From Straminergon stramineum (Eukaryota; Streptophyta; Bryopsida; Hypnales; Calliergonaceae), in contig OY987273.1 of NCBI GenBank assembly GCA_963920665.1, positions 16,866,501 through 16,930,500 of the forward strand: DNA of 64,000 bases, in the 5' to 3' direction. The notes under the pieces were generated by a model. That model did no database searches. It had not been told where the DNA came from and worked only from the letters and a program-made list of their open reading frames with translations. The first letter of the stretch is position 1; the number at the start of each line of letters is the position of its first letter. Both the position numbers and the translations under genes were made by a program. This document shows positions 49,346-60,500 of the stretch, in pieces.

Positions 49346-49759
49346 ATTTGTGCCCAACATCTACGCTGGCAACCAAGTGGCATCAAGGTAAATCCGTATC
49401 GACTTTTTTTACCTTACCAGGAAGTCAACTATGTGTTGACCACATTAGACAGGCAGGAGCCTCTACCGAACGAGCGGTCAGTCCGTCCATCCAATGTAAC
49501 AACCATGGTTCTCTCTAATTTTTGCAAAACAAATATAAGATGGAATGATTTAAAGCATTTTATATACGTAAAAATACAACTTCTTTGAAATCTTTTGGTT
49601 TAAATCTAAGGTCCTTTGAGGGGTTTTTTTGTGAATGCCAAACTAAAAGTTAAAAACCAAGTCTTCTTCAAGTGTTGTGTAGTTGGGTCAATGTGTTATA
49701 ACTTTCTCTCCCGTGTAAGGATTGAAAGTACAAAAAAATTTTAGATTTCTAGGAAAGGT

Positions 49760-50450
49760 GATGTGTTTATCTATCATTCTATCTTAACCCCTAAATGCCC
49801 AAGGCTTGTGTGGAGCTTCTTGAAATTTGCTCTAAATTGAACACAAACTCAACATTTTAATAAATTATACCAATTTCATTTGAATTGTAACGGTATAGAT
49901 TCAAACTAGACATGTTAGAGATCACATAGGAAAAAAAAACATAACAATATCACTTTCACATTGAAAGATTTGAATGTTTGATCATGGGGGTGTAAAAAGT
50001 ATGAAATTTTTTCATTTATCTATTTGCATGTAAATTCTCAGAAGTTCATCACTAAAAAATTTATAAGGCTTCGCATGCACAATCCCAATGAACTTCTGTT
50101 TTTTTCAAAATCTCTTCTTTGATTTATTTAAATGAATTTCTATTGTGATTTTTCCTCAAAGACCTTAGATCTAGTGTATTTGAAGTTGATTTCCAAGAAC
50201 CCTCAATACTGCGAGAAGTGAAGATTGCAATGGGCATCCTTGTACAAAGTCTTCAATAGAAAAAACATAATCATTCATTTTTAAGATAATAAGATCAACT
50301 TGTTGATCCTAAAATGAGACTTCAAAAACAACTCTCCACAACCAAATAAATTATAAACTAATCATAATAGCAATTTGGTATTTTGGTTCGGTTTTATTTA
50401 ACTTCAAAGTTTTTGGAACATCTGAATTTAGAGCATTGGCATTTAGGGTT
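49760..50450 (-). repeat. Dispersed repeat, inverted partner of 30370-31030
   Basis: Reverse complements of the marker words listed for 30370-31030 occur here in reverse order. The inner edge in both cases faces a GC-richer island (49100-49480 here). Confidence 0.75.
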
Positions 50451-50766
50451 TAAAAAGAACTTTAAGAAAATCCTATCAAACAATAAATTCATTAAACCAT
50501 AGCTCAAATCCATTTTGCTAAATGACGAGACAATAAAACTTTAAGAATTCATAATACTTAAGTCAATCTCACCCTTAAACCTTATAATCTTTCACTTCAT
50601 CATTCATCAATGATATTGTGGCTTTTTTGATTTTATGACCTTTGCAATTTGCCAATCTCCATTGTCCAACATGTCTAGTTTGAATTTATAGAAAATAAAT
50701 CAAATGATTTTGAATCCAAATTTGCAATCTTCTAATAATGATGGCATTTGCTAAAATAGAGTAGGT

Positions 50767-50812
50767 AAGGGTTTAAGGGTTGGTAGGGTTTAGGGTTTAG
50801 GATTTCTCCCTA
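50767..50812. repeat. Telomere-like TTTAGGG tract
   Basis: GGGTTTAAGGG, GGTAGGGTTTAGGGTTTAGG: about four plant-telomere-type units within 45 bp. Confidence 0.6.
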
Positions 50813-51390
50813 AACTAGTAAACTTCAAGCTCTCTAAATGCATACTTGGATTCTTGTAATAACTTCTCTATTTCTATATTTGATTTGCTTGATTAAAGGC
50901 TAAAACATTGGATACTAAAACTTTTTTAATCATAGGTTATTAAGAAGAATCTGAGTGGTTGGAAAAATGTATTTGAGAGAATCCTATGCCTAATGGCCTT
51001 TGAAATCCCCCAAATTTGAAAAATTTGGTGGGATGGATTGTTGGTCTATCAAACATTGTCGACCCGTCCGCCTGTCTTTCGGTCTGTTGGCTCGGGCCAT
51101 GTCTGGTCCTAGACCTGTTCTAGGTCTGGGAGTGGACGGGTATATTGGCGGATGGCTAAGGGCTTTCTCCTCACTTTCGTTCTCCCATTTGGGCATCATA
51201 AACACGTTGGATGTGCTACTATTGCTTCACGCACTAGTTGCTCCTACGTGGTGGAGAGTGGGGGTCAAATATCTTTCATTACAAATTGGATATACTACAT
51301 TGGTTACGTATGGACACACAAACACGGTATTCATTTTTTATTTTTGAAGAAGTGGTCAAGGGGTGTGAAGTTGGAAAATGGAAACTTCAA
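50813..51390. other. No recognisable gene; GTCCGTCC-type island at 51055-51300
   Basis: AT-rich sequence, apart from a GC-richer stretch with GACCCGTCCGCCTG and GTCTGTTGGCTCGGG. ORFs crossing it lack motifs. Confidence 0.35.
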
Positions 51391-51392
51391 GT

Positions 51393-54300
51393 TCTAAGGG
51401 GACACTCAACAATCAAGCAATCATGATAGGTGTGGATGGTGTTGTAGTTGAAAACCACAAAAGATCTAAACCAAAGGGGGCGAGACAACAATTGCGTTTT
51501 GACATTTTGGATGAGGTCAACATCAAGGTGAAGACCGATTAGGAGACGGAGGATGTGGAGAACTGAACCTTCAAACTATGGAAAAAATATGTGAAAATGT
51601 ATCATATTGGGAAGTTGTGGCCTCAAGATTGTCACCCTCTTCACACTCGTGAATATTGTTTTAAACCAACAAATTGTCTTGGTGATCATTTTGTCCATTG
51701 CTCAATGAAGGTGTAGCAAACCTTTTTTCCAAACAAAGCTATAAGCAAGGGTAGAATTAACTACAACTTGGCAAGCATGGTTTATATTGAACAGATTTTG
51801 GCGTGCAAGGTGGATTGGAGCACATATCCTATGGTAGCGTTAGTTCTACTTGCAATTAGTGAACATCAAAAAGACATTACTGATATGTTCAATCCAAAGG
51901 CACAATTCCCTAGAGCATATGAAGCAAATGCCACATCAAAGAATGCTGTTGACCAGATTTCCATCCCTCTTCAATCCAAAGTGTGTAGTGCGGAAGTTGT
52001 GCATGGAAAAAAGAAGGTTGTAGAGTTGGGTGCTACAAGTAACATCAAAGCAGAGAGCACTTCTTCTTAAGTAGGTGTAGAGGGAGAGGGGTTTAGGACT
52101 CCATCAAAAGATTTGAACCCTACGCCTAACGTGATAAATGGGGTGCGGGTGGAGAACACTGCAAAAAAGCCACCTTCTCCCATAGAACATGGGTCAACAT
52201 CGAAGCTACGAAAATAGAAAGAAGAGGTTTTTGTAGAAGAAATTGCTAAGGCACACGTTTGTATTGATAGGTTTTTGAACAGTAGTGCCCAAGACATCAT
52301 GTTCAATGTCTCTTCACCGATTCACTCGACGAGAAGACCAAGTCCAATTCAAAGCTCAGCAAATGAAGTGCCAATGTTACCAAACAGGAATGAAGAGCAC
52401 CCTAGTGAATTGATAAGTGTAGGAATGGACTCCAAGAACGAGGCTATTGTCCATAGCAATGAAAAGATGCTGAATTTGGAAGACCATCCATTGCTAGCGT
52501 TGTTGGGTCTGTAGGATCAAGAGACATTGTAGAAGATGCCTCCATTGGAAGAGTTGGAGAACTTGTTGCAATGTACCCTCTAATGGAACTAGTTTGAAAT
52601 GGAGTGAGGTGCAACTAACAATGGAAATGAAGGTGGCATGAGTAATGAAGGTGACACTATAAATGAAGGGCACAATTCTACTTCACGCACGTCAACAATG
52701 TGATTTGGTGAGATGTTCGAAATGACTTATTCTCTATCATGTACAGCTAGAGTTGTGGCTGTATTGACGCTTGCCCTCGTAGAAATAATGGATACATTTT
52801 CTAATATAATGCCATCCATTTTACATGGTGCTTTGGCTTTGAGGAAGTTTGTCAAGTTTGCGGACAAACTATAGGACAAGAAAGTGAAAAAGCTTCAACA
52901 TATTGTTTTTCTTGAACAAGAGAATCAAGAATTGAGGGAGGTGCGTTATTCCAAGGAAGACCTCAAGGCAAAGTATGAGATATTGGAGAAGCAATATAAA
53001 ACAATGTCCAATTGTGTCTATTAGAGGACTTTGGACAATGACAACAAGAAAGAAAATGAGACTTTGAAGCTCACGAATGAAGATCTAAAGGCCATGAATG
53101 AGAAATTGGCATTGGAGTTGAAGACATTTGAGGAGATGTTAGAATGGCTTCACAAAACATCGTTGATATTGGTGAACGAGAAGGCAGCAAAATAATGGAA
53201 CAACAGAGCAAGTCTACCACAAGCAAGTCAACCAACTCAAGAGAGCGATGAATTCTCTCTTCCTCTTTACAAGGGCAAAGTTGTGGATGTGACAATTGAA
53301 TTCTACGACCTATTGAGAGCCTAAACTTGTAGGTTTTCCCTCTATCCAAGATGCTTCTACGGAAACAAAAGACCATGAAGTCAAAGACTTAAAGCATCAA
53401 TTGGATTTGGCAATTCGAGCAAAGAATGAGGCTAAGTCCATAATGAAACAAATGGAACAAGTAGGGTTACTAAGTAAAATCCTTCCAATAGAAAAGGCAA
53501 ACTTACATTGGGTGATGTGGGCGAGGCAATTCTAGGAACAATCCTTTGTATCATCTAGATTCATGAAAGGGCTCTTGAGGTATGCACTCAAATTGAATGC
53601 AGCATACGAGAACGTGAAGAGCTCTCATTTACGTTTTGCGGAGAAGTTACAAGACGAAAGTAAGGACCTTGATTTAAAACTCATGGTTTGGAGGAACATG
53701 GATAGAATGTATGAGCACTTAAACCATAGCAAGACCTATGATATGAATGATACAAAGAACATCAATTGGCCTTGGAATCGGAAGAAGAATGGGTCCTTTA
53801 CAATACATTGTCAGCTCACTTCCATCAACATGACAAACAGCTTGTGCCAGGTAGTTTTCTGAATACTCCCATCCTAGAAGGTCATTATTCTCTTTGCCAA
53901 GGTCATTTTGGGCCCGAAGGAGCTATAGCATTGGATTAGTGTCGCCACACTTTCCATGTCTTTTGCATTCCAAGATTCGTAGAATTTCAACGTTGTTGTC
54001 TAGAGTGCCACATTCCTCTAAGTCCAAGGTTGTATGAAATGCTCAAGATTTTGCATCATATGCCTTCAAGAAATGAATACAATTGGTGGACCTTGCCACA
54101 ACCAAGGGATGTACAAATTCCAAAACTACTTGCATTGGAGAAATCCAATGAAGTAGGATGCTGAAGAACAATTTCATGAGATGTCCGACAGCCCTACCGT
54201 CCCTAAGCATAAGTTCTTCTGGATGACGCGAGATGTAGAGGTAGAGATACATGCCTTTCGGATCCCTAATAGGGAGTCCCGAGAATTGTTTTGTCATAGC

Positions 54301-54874
54301 ATGGGAGGGCATTGGAGCTCACAACATCAGAAATTCTTCCGAATTCCCGAAAAAGAATGGATGAAGTAGGGTCCAAATGACCTCTTGGTGGAGGTGGAGC
54401 AAAATCTTGAGGTCATTATGCAATTGGAGGGATACAATACGGAATTGATAGGGTGGGCCTTCATTTTATCAAAATTGGAAGAAGCAACAAAAGTTTGTTC
54501 TGTAGTGGACCTCTACGGTAATTCAATGACAAAGAATAAAATGGAAGACATTGCCAAGGCATTTGACACAAGGATGAATGAGGCTATAATGAAGTGGAGG
54601 TCATAATTAGAGGAGGGAAATGACCCCTTTTGGCTCCATGTGAAATGTGAAGATGCAATGATAAACAAATTGATGGATGATGTGGATTGTGCTGTGATGG
54701 CTTTGAAGGCCTTTGAAGTAGACATAACTCCAAAGAAGAAGAGTGAACAAAAGATTGAAGAGAAGAATGACTACTCTCCGAAAACAAAACAACAATTTGA
54801 GAGGGTTGACATGGAGGTAGAAGCTAGCCTTGGAAGGACAAGTGGTAGATGTAGTCCTCCCTCACACCCTCATT
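51393..54874 (+). pseudogene. Large decayed gene: relic family Z finger, coiled coil, RING-like motif
   Basis: A coding-like plus-strand stretch of about 3.5 kb, broken by many stops. At 51570-51629 it reads FKLWKKYVKMYHIGKLWPQD, matching the family Z finger of copy 2 (CRTCKHYVKMSHIAKLWPTD) but with both Cys replaced. The following NYNLASMVYIEQILACKVDW matches family Z NYSTMAIVWAEIVFQRDVDW. A Ser/Pro-rich middle follows (52070-52510), then Leu/Glu/Lys coiled-coil sequence (about 52890-53180 and 53380-53700). A RING-like motif lies at about 53880-54020: LCQGHFG, CRHTFHVFC, CCLECHIPLSP. The end (54181-54874) contains a domain with WMTRDVEVE and a charged tail. It could be one gene or two adjacent ones. 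The function is unknown. Confidence 0.5.
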
Positions 54875-54879
54875 GAACA

Positions 54880-55680
54880 AGTAGAAGACTCATGGAGAAG
54901 GAGGGGACATCTCGGGATCCGAAGGAAAATAATGGTGGCCAAAACTAAGAGGGAAAAGTTGAATTTCATAGCATAAACTTATATAGTTATATTTGTGGCA
55001 TTGAAAATATAATTATGCATTGTGTGCTTCAAAAGTTTTCACAACTAGGACATCATCCACTGTATATGTGGAGACGTACTTGTAATGCATATACATGTAT
55101 ACAAGGAAAATATAATATAATTTCATTTTGTTTTATATATATGTTTGCTTCATTATTATAATTTCACTTGACTATGTTGAATTCAAGGATACATGCTCTA
55201 TCCAATTTCTAGTTTATTGTTTGTTCAAAATTCAAATGAGTATTTTATTGTACCACTTTGTACTTGTTATGAAATCCTTTGATAAATGTTAATCCAATCA
55301 TCCTTACACCCTAGCCATCCTAAACTACAAAACTGATTTTAGAGAAGACAACCCATCCACCCTGTCCGCCCCATCTATGCCATTTGCCCGTCCATTGGCA
55401 ATTGTCCAATGGTAACTTTCAAACCATAGAGTACTCAGCATCTCAGAAGTATAAGAACAAGGAAGAAGACATTTGCAAGCACTCCTAAAAAACTAAACAT
55501 TAAGATTTCCAAGGGCTAGGAGCTGCAATTTTTGTGTCCCTTGCTTGGTAATATATAGTTCAATAGACAGGGGGGCTTTGGTTTCCAAGGCTTCACACAC
55601 TCATTATATTTCATACATGTGACTTGATTGATTGATTGAAACTTGAGACGGGATTGAAACTTGAAGTTGAAGGAAGCTTT
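54880..55680. other. No recognisable gene
   Basis: AT-rich sequence with a short C-rich patch (CACCCTGTCCGCCCC) at about 55345-55400. It lies between the decayed gene above and the hAT gene below. Confidence 0.4.
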
Positions 55681-55685
55681 TCACA

Positions 55686-56247
55686 ATGAGGAAGGACTTC
55701 TCTAGTTGGTATAGTGTTCCATCAAGCAGTAAAGTGTAGTGCAAGGCATGTGACTTTGTGTTTGCAAATCAAAAGTGCCGGATGTTGAGTCACCTAGGAT
55801 ATGAAGGCAAAGACGGTGTTCAAGACAAAGGAATAAGCCTATGTCCAAAATTGACATTGTCAATTCGGAGTCTTTTTGGCCTTTAGAAAGGGATGTTCCC
55901 ACCAAAATTGGCCCTTGACAATGTGGAAGGCCAGAACATAGTGAGAGTTGCTAGCAATAATTTAAATGGAAGGGACTCACCACGTTCAACACAAAAATAT
56001 TCAAGCCCAATGCCAGAACAGATAGGGTGTGTGTCTTCAAGGATGAATCATAATGCTGAAACATCAAGTGGACAATGTCCAACCCTACCGTCTTCCATAA
56101 GCAGGCCTCAAAGACAAAGCTAGTTGGCAAATGGTTTCGAAGAAGTGGATAGACGAATTTGGATGTAGTGTGGGATAATTTCTTCTATTTGGCAAACATA
56201 CCATTTGTAGTTTCTCAGTCTATGGCATTCAAAGAAGCAGTGAAGAA
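55686..56247 (+). pseudogene. hAT-type (BED/DUF659) transposase gene, 5' part, split by copia element
   Basis: From ATG 55686 the frame holds a BED-type zinc finger: KV-stop-CKACDFVFANQKCRMLSHLG (about 55734-55800), in which a TAG replaces the codon before the first Cys. A linker follows with CPKLT and, after a frame change, a Ser/Pro/Arg-rich segment (55893-56123). It ends with NIPFVVSQSMAFKEAVK just before the copia element. That last motif is the standard start of the DUF659 region. The AAGAA at 56243-56247 is the target site and is repeated after the copia element. Confidence 0.75.
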
Positions 56248-56492
56248 TGTTGAAGATCATGTACATAATCGTGTAGATAGTGTACATTCAGCCCTAGGAG
56301 TAGGATTAAACTCTTAGTTAGACTTAGAGTGTATTGGGTGTTGCTTGTAGTCAAAGGCAGCCCAAGGTTGCTAGTTATCCCACATGGTTTGTGGATAACT
56401 AGTGAAAGGCTTTATGCTTATGTTCAGCCCATTCATGGGCCTTGGTATCTTCTACCATCTAAGTAAAGCCTTTCTCCATTCAAAACTCAATA
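56248..56492 (+). repeat. 5' LTR of the copia element
   Basis: 245 bp from TGTTGAAGATC to AAACTCAATA. The ends form a short imperfect inverted repeat (TGTTGA/TCAATA). It is identical to the 3' LTR. Confidence 0.95.
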
Positions 56493-56506
56493 GGTTATGG
56501 GCCCAC
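56493..56506 (+). promoter_or_regulatory. Primer-binding site matching the anticodon arm of initiator tRNA-Met (half-tRNA primer)
   Basis: GGTTATGGGCCCAC directly follows the LTR. It is complementary to GUGGGCCCAUAACC, the anticodon stem-loop of plant initiator tRNA-Met as I know it, and not to the tRNA 3' end (which would give TGGTATCAGAG). Drosophila copia uses the same kind of site, primed by a tRNA fragment cut in the anticodon loop. The same mode is inferred here. Confidence 0.8.
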
Positions 56507-57548
56507 GCACTTGGCGTTGCACATGAGGGAGAAATTCAAGTCATTTGGAGAAGTTCTTGGAGCTTGGAGGAGCATACTGAATTTGGGCTCTTGGTCACCT
56601 ACAAACCATATGGTGTGAGTAAAATTTTCAAAACAAAGAAAAAAAGTCTTTGAATTCCATCTTTTGTTTTGAGCTTTTGTGGGCTGGTTTGTGAGGTTTG
56701 GAGTTCATTTTTGAGTGTGAGATTGCTCATGATTGAAATCAGACCTAATTAGGGCTGGTTTCATGCTCCTTGTTTGAGTTTGTGCTTGCAAGTGTACATT
56801 GGCAGCCCATTGGGGCTGATTGTGCACTTGGGTACATTGGTGATTGTCATTTTGGCAATTGCAACCTTGTGAGAGTCCTTGGTGAGGCTTGGGAGCATTT
56901 GTGGGTTGCATTAGGCGTTTCCATGCATTGAGGGCTGAGTGGTGCCCTTGTGAGTGAGTGAGACGAAATTGTGATCCCAAGAGGGCTGATTTGTGCCCTT
57001 GTGAGTGTGTGAGACCAAGTAGAGGACTTTGTGAAGCCAAAGGGCTGGTTTGTGCCCTTGTGAGTGTGTGAGACCTAATAGTGGACATTGTGAACTCAAG
57101 AGGGCTGATTTGTGTCATTGAGAGAGAGTGACACCCAATTGGGGTTCTTGAGTGACTTGGTGAGCCAAGTAGGGCTGGTTGAAGCCATTGTAGTCCATGA
57201 GGTGCTCATTGTGAGTGGGAGCTTCAATCTAGGGCTGATTGGAAGCTTTGGGATCTTTGGAGTGTGGAGGATCCAATTTGTGAAGAGAATTGTGAGTTTC
57301 CTTGTGTTTTTGAAGTAGCACCAGCCCATGACGAGCATGTGGTGGTTGTGAGCTTCATTAGGATCTGATTTGGTGTGGAGAGGAAGTCTTGTGCTTGTGA
57401 GGAGTGGTGAGGCGTTCTTAGGGTTGCAAGGTGCTTGTGAGGGCTGATTGGTCCCATTTCAGCCCAATTCGCCCCAAGGGAGTGTTTGAGGGCTGAATTC
57501 AGATTGGAGACCTTGTGGGTGCTGCCAAGAAGTGGGAGCTGATTCAAC
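56507..57548 (+). repeat. Copia leader with tandem repeats, unit about 60 bp
   Basis: The 1.04-kb untranslated leader contains units starting AGGGCTGATTTGTGCCCTTG at about 56931, 56982, 57041, 57101 and 57171, each with GTGAGTGTGTGAGACC. The plus strand is G/T-rich. Packaging or dimerisation signals would be expected here, but none can be identified. The minus-strand ORFs in this segment are repeat artefacts. Confidence 0.8.
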
Positions 57549-60500
57549 ATGGCCTCAAGTGGAGGAGAGGGCGTCCGGATCATTGACAAGTTCAATGGGG
57601 AGAATTTTGGGATGTGGAAGTTCAAGATGGAGATGATTCTTGCGGAGAAGGATTTGTGGGAGGTGGTGGATGGGAGTGAGGAGCCTCCAAGTCAAGATGC
57701 TGATTTGAAGACCAAGAAGGCATTTGAGAGGAAGGAGAAGAAGGCCTTTGCTCTCATAGCCATCAATCTTGTGGACCGGCAAATTGCTCACATCCGCCAT
57801 TGCAAAGGACCAGCCCAAGCATGGACCACCCTTTGCAACATCCATGAGACCAAGAGCCTCTCCAACATTCTCTTTCTAAGGCGGAAGTTCTTCACCATGA
57901 AGATGCAAGAGGAGGATGACATCTTGGATCATGTCAACAAGATCAAGGCCCTTGCGGATCAGCTTGCTTGCTTGGAGGCCCCCGTCACGGATGGAGATGT
58001 GGTGATGACCTTGTTGGAGAGTTTGCCACCCTCCTATGAGTACCTCATCACCGCCTTGGAGACAAGACCCACCAAGGAGCTGACCATGGAGTTTGTGACG
58101 GCACGCTTGATGCATGAGATGACCAAGCGCAAGGAAAATGAGGCCCAAGGGGAGGGATCAGCCCTTGTGTCAAGACATGGCAAGGGAGGCAACACCAAGG
58201 CGTTCAAGGAGACAAGGACGTGCTTCAATTGTGGCAAATCAGGCCACATTGCCAAGCATTGCAAGGGCAGCCAAGCCAAAGACAAGGGGAGTGCACACCA
58301 AGCTTGCCAAGTGGAGGATGAAGAGGACTTTGCCTTTGCCACCTATGGAGGAGGGGAGAAGGCCAACATGTTCACTTGGATTGTGGATTCGGGAGCCACT
58401 CAACACATGACCAGCCATAGAGATGCCTTCCACACCTATCAGCCCATTGTGGGGAAGAGGATTCATTTGGGAGACAATGGCATGGTGGAGGCCCTTGGCA
58501 TGGGGGAGATTCTTGTGGAGGTGCAAGTGGAGGGGAAGACCAAGAGGATTCAGATCCAAAAGGCCCTCCATGTCCCCAAGTTGCATGCAAATCTGATTTC
58601 CGTGAGCCAATTGTCTTTGGGAGGTTTGAAGGTGCATTTCAACATGGTGGGGTGTGTGGTGAGGTCTCCTAGTGGTGTTTTGATTGCATCAGCCCCCCGT
58701 GAGGGCAATTTGTACCACCTTCACTTCACCAAGGTGAATGGCACTTCCATGGCTTGTGTGGCCCAAGGATCAGCTCATGAAGACCTTGTGGGGCTTTGGC
58801 ATAGGAGGCTTGGGCACTTGAATGTGAAGAGCATGAAGAGCCTCCAACACATTGTGAAGGGGCTGAACCTCTCTTCTTGCAAGCATGATTGGAGTTCCTT
58901 GGTGTGCAAAGGGTGCATAGAGGGGAAACAAGCAAGGCAGCCCTTCCCCAAGGATGGGGCCACAAGGGCCAGCAAGCCCTTGGAGCTTGTGCATTCAGAT
59001 GTGTGTGGGCCAATGAAGACACCATCCATAGGAGGAGCAAGGTATTTTGTGACTTTCATTGATGATTTCTCACGCAAGATTTGGGTGTACATGCTGAAGT
59101 GCAAGAGTGAGGTGTTTGGGCGTTTTGAGACTTGGAAGGCCCTTGTGGAGGCCCAATCTGATTGCAAGGTGAAGGTGCTGCGGTCGGATAATGGAGGAGA
59201 GTATGTGTCCAAGGCCTTTGAGGCCTTCTTGAAGGCTCATGGCATTGAGCACCACACATCAGCACCTTACACTCCTCAACAAAACGGCGTAGCGGAGCGT
59301 GCAAATCGAACCATTGTGGAGATGGCTAGGTCCATGATTCATGGCCAAGGGCTGAAGTATGAGCTTTGGGGGGAGGCCATGTCCAATGCGGTGTACACAA
59401 GGAACCGGTGCCCTACACAAGCTTTGACAAGCAAGACCCCCCAAGAAGCTTGGAGTGGAATCAGACCTCATGTGTCTCACATGCGCACCTTTGGGTGCAT
59501 TGCCTATGCCTTGGTGCCAAGTGCCAAGAGGACCAAGTTGGATGCCAAGGGCACCAAGTGTCTTTTCCTTGGTTATTGTGAGGGAACCAAGGCTTATAGG
59601 CTGATGTGTGTGGAGACCAAGGCCATCATCAAGTGTCGTGATGTGACCTTCTTGGAGGAGGAAGGAGCTGATCCCAAGCTCTTGGAGATGAGCCCAAGTG
59701 GGAGTAGTGGAGGACCAGCCCAAATGGTGGGCACAACTCCAAGAGTGGACATGGAAGAGGAAGGAGAGGAAGAGGAGGAAGAGGAAGACTTGGTGGAGCC
59801 CAAGAAGAAGGTGGCCACACCCAAGGTGAAGAAACCAGCTGCCCCTTCTCCAAGCACTTCACCCAAGGTGCAAGAGCATGATCAGCCCTTGGAAGAGCAA
59901 GAGGAGCCTCGTTATCCAACAAGGACCCGCAAGCCCCTTGGAGATTGGTGGCTGAATCACATTCTTCCCCCACAACAAGAAGAACAAGCCAATGTGGCTT
60001 TCCTTGGAGATCCATCCACACTTGGGGAGGTGTTACGTTGTGAGGATGCAAGCAAGTGGGAGGCGGCCATGCAAGAGGAGTACAAGGCCCTCATTGCCAA
60101 GGGCACATGGGAACTTGCTGCCCTCCCTCCCAAGAGGTCAAGTGTGGGTTGCAAGTGGGTTTTCTCCACCAAGAGGGATGCTTTGGGGCACATTGTGAGG
60201 TACAAGGCAAGGCTGGTTGCCAAGGGGTTCTCCCAAGTGGAGGGGGTGGACTTCAATGAGACCTTTGCCCCCGTTGCTAAGTTTAGCACCATTAGGTGCA
60301 TTATGGCTCTAGGGGCAGCCATGGACTTGGAGATGCACCAAATGGACGTGAAGACGGCTTTCCTCAACCCCAAGCTAGAGGAGGTCATCTACATGGATCA
60401 GCCCCAAGGCTTTGTGCAAGAGGGGCAAGAGCATCTCAAATGCAAGTTGAAGAAGGCCCTCCCCGGGCTAAAGCAATCTGGGAGGGCGTGGTATAGGGAT

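Noticed and set aside
49107..49588. Three plus-strand ORFs in different frames
   Set aside because: They translate a 40-bp tandem repeat and lack coding features.
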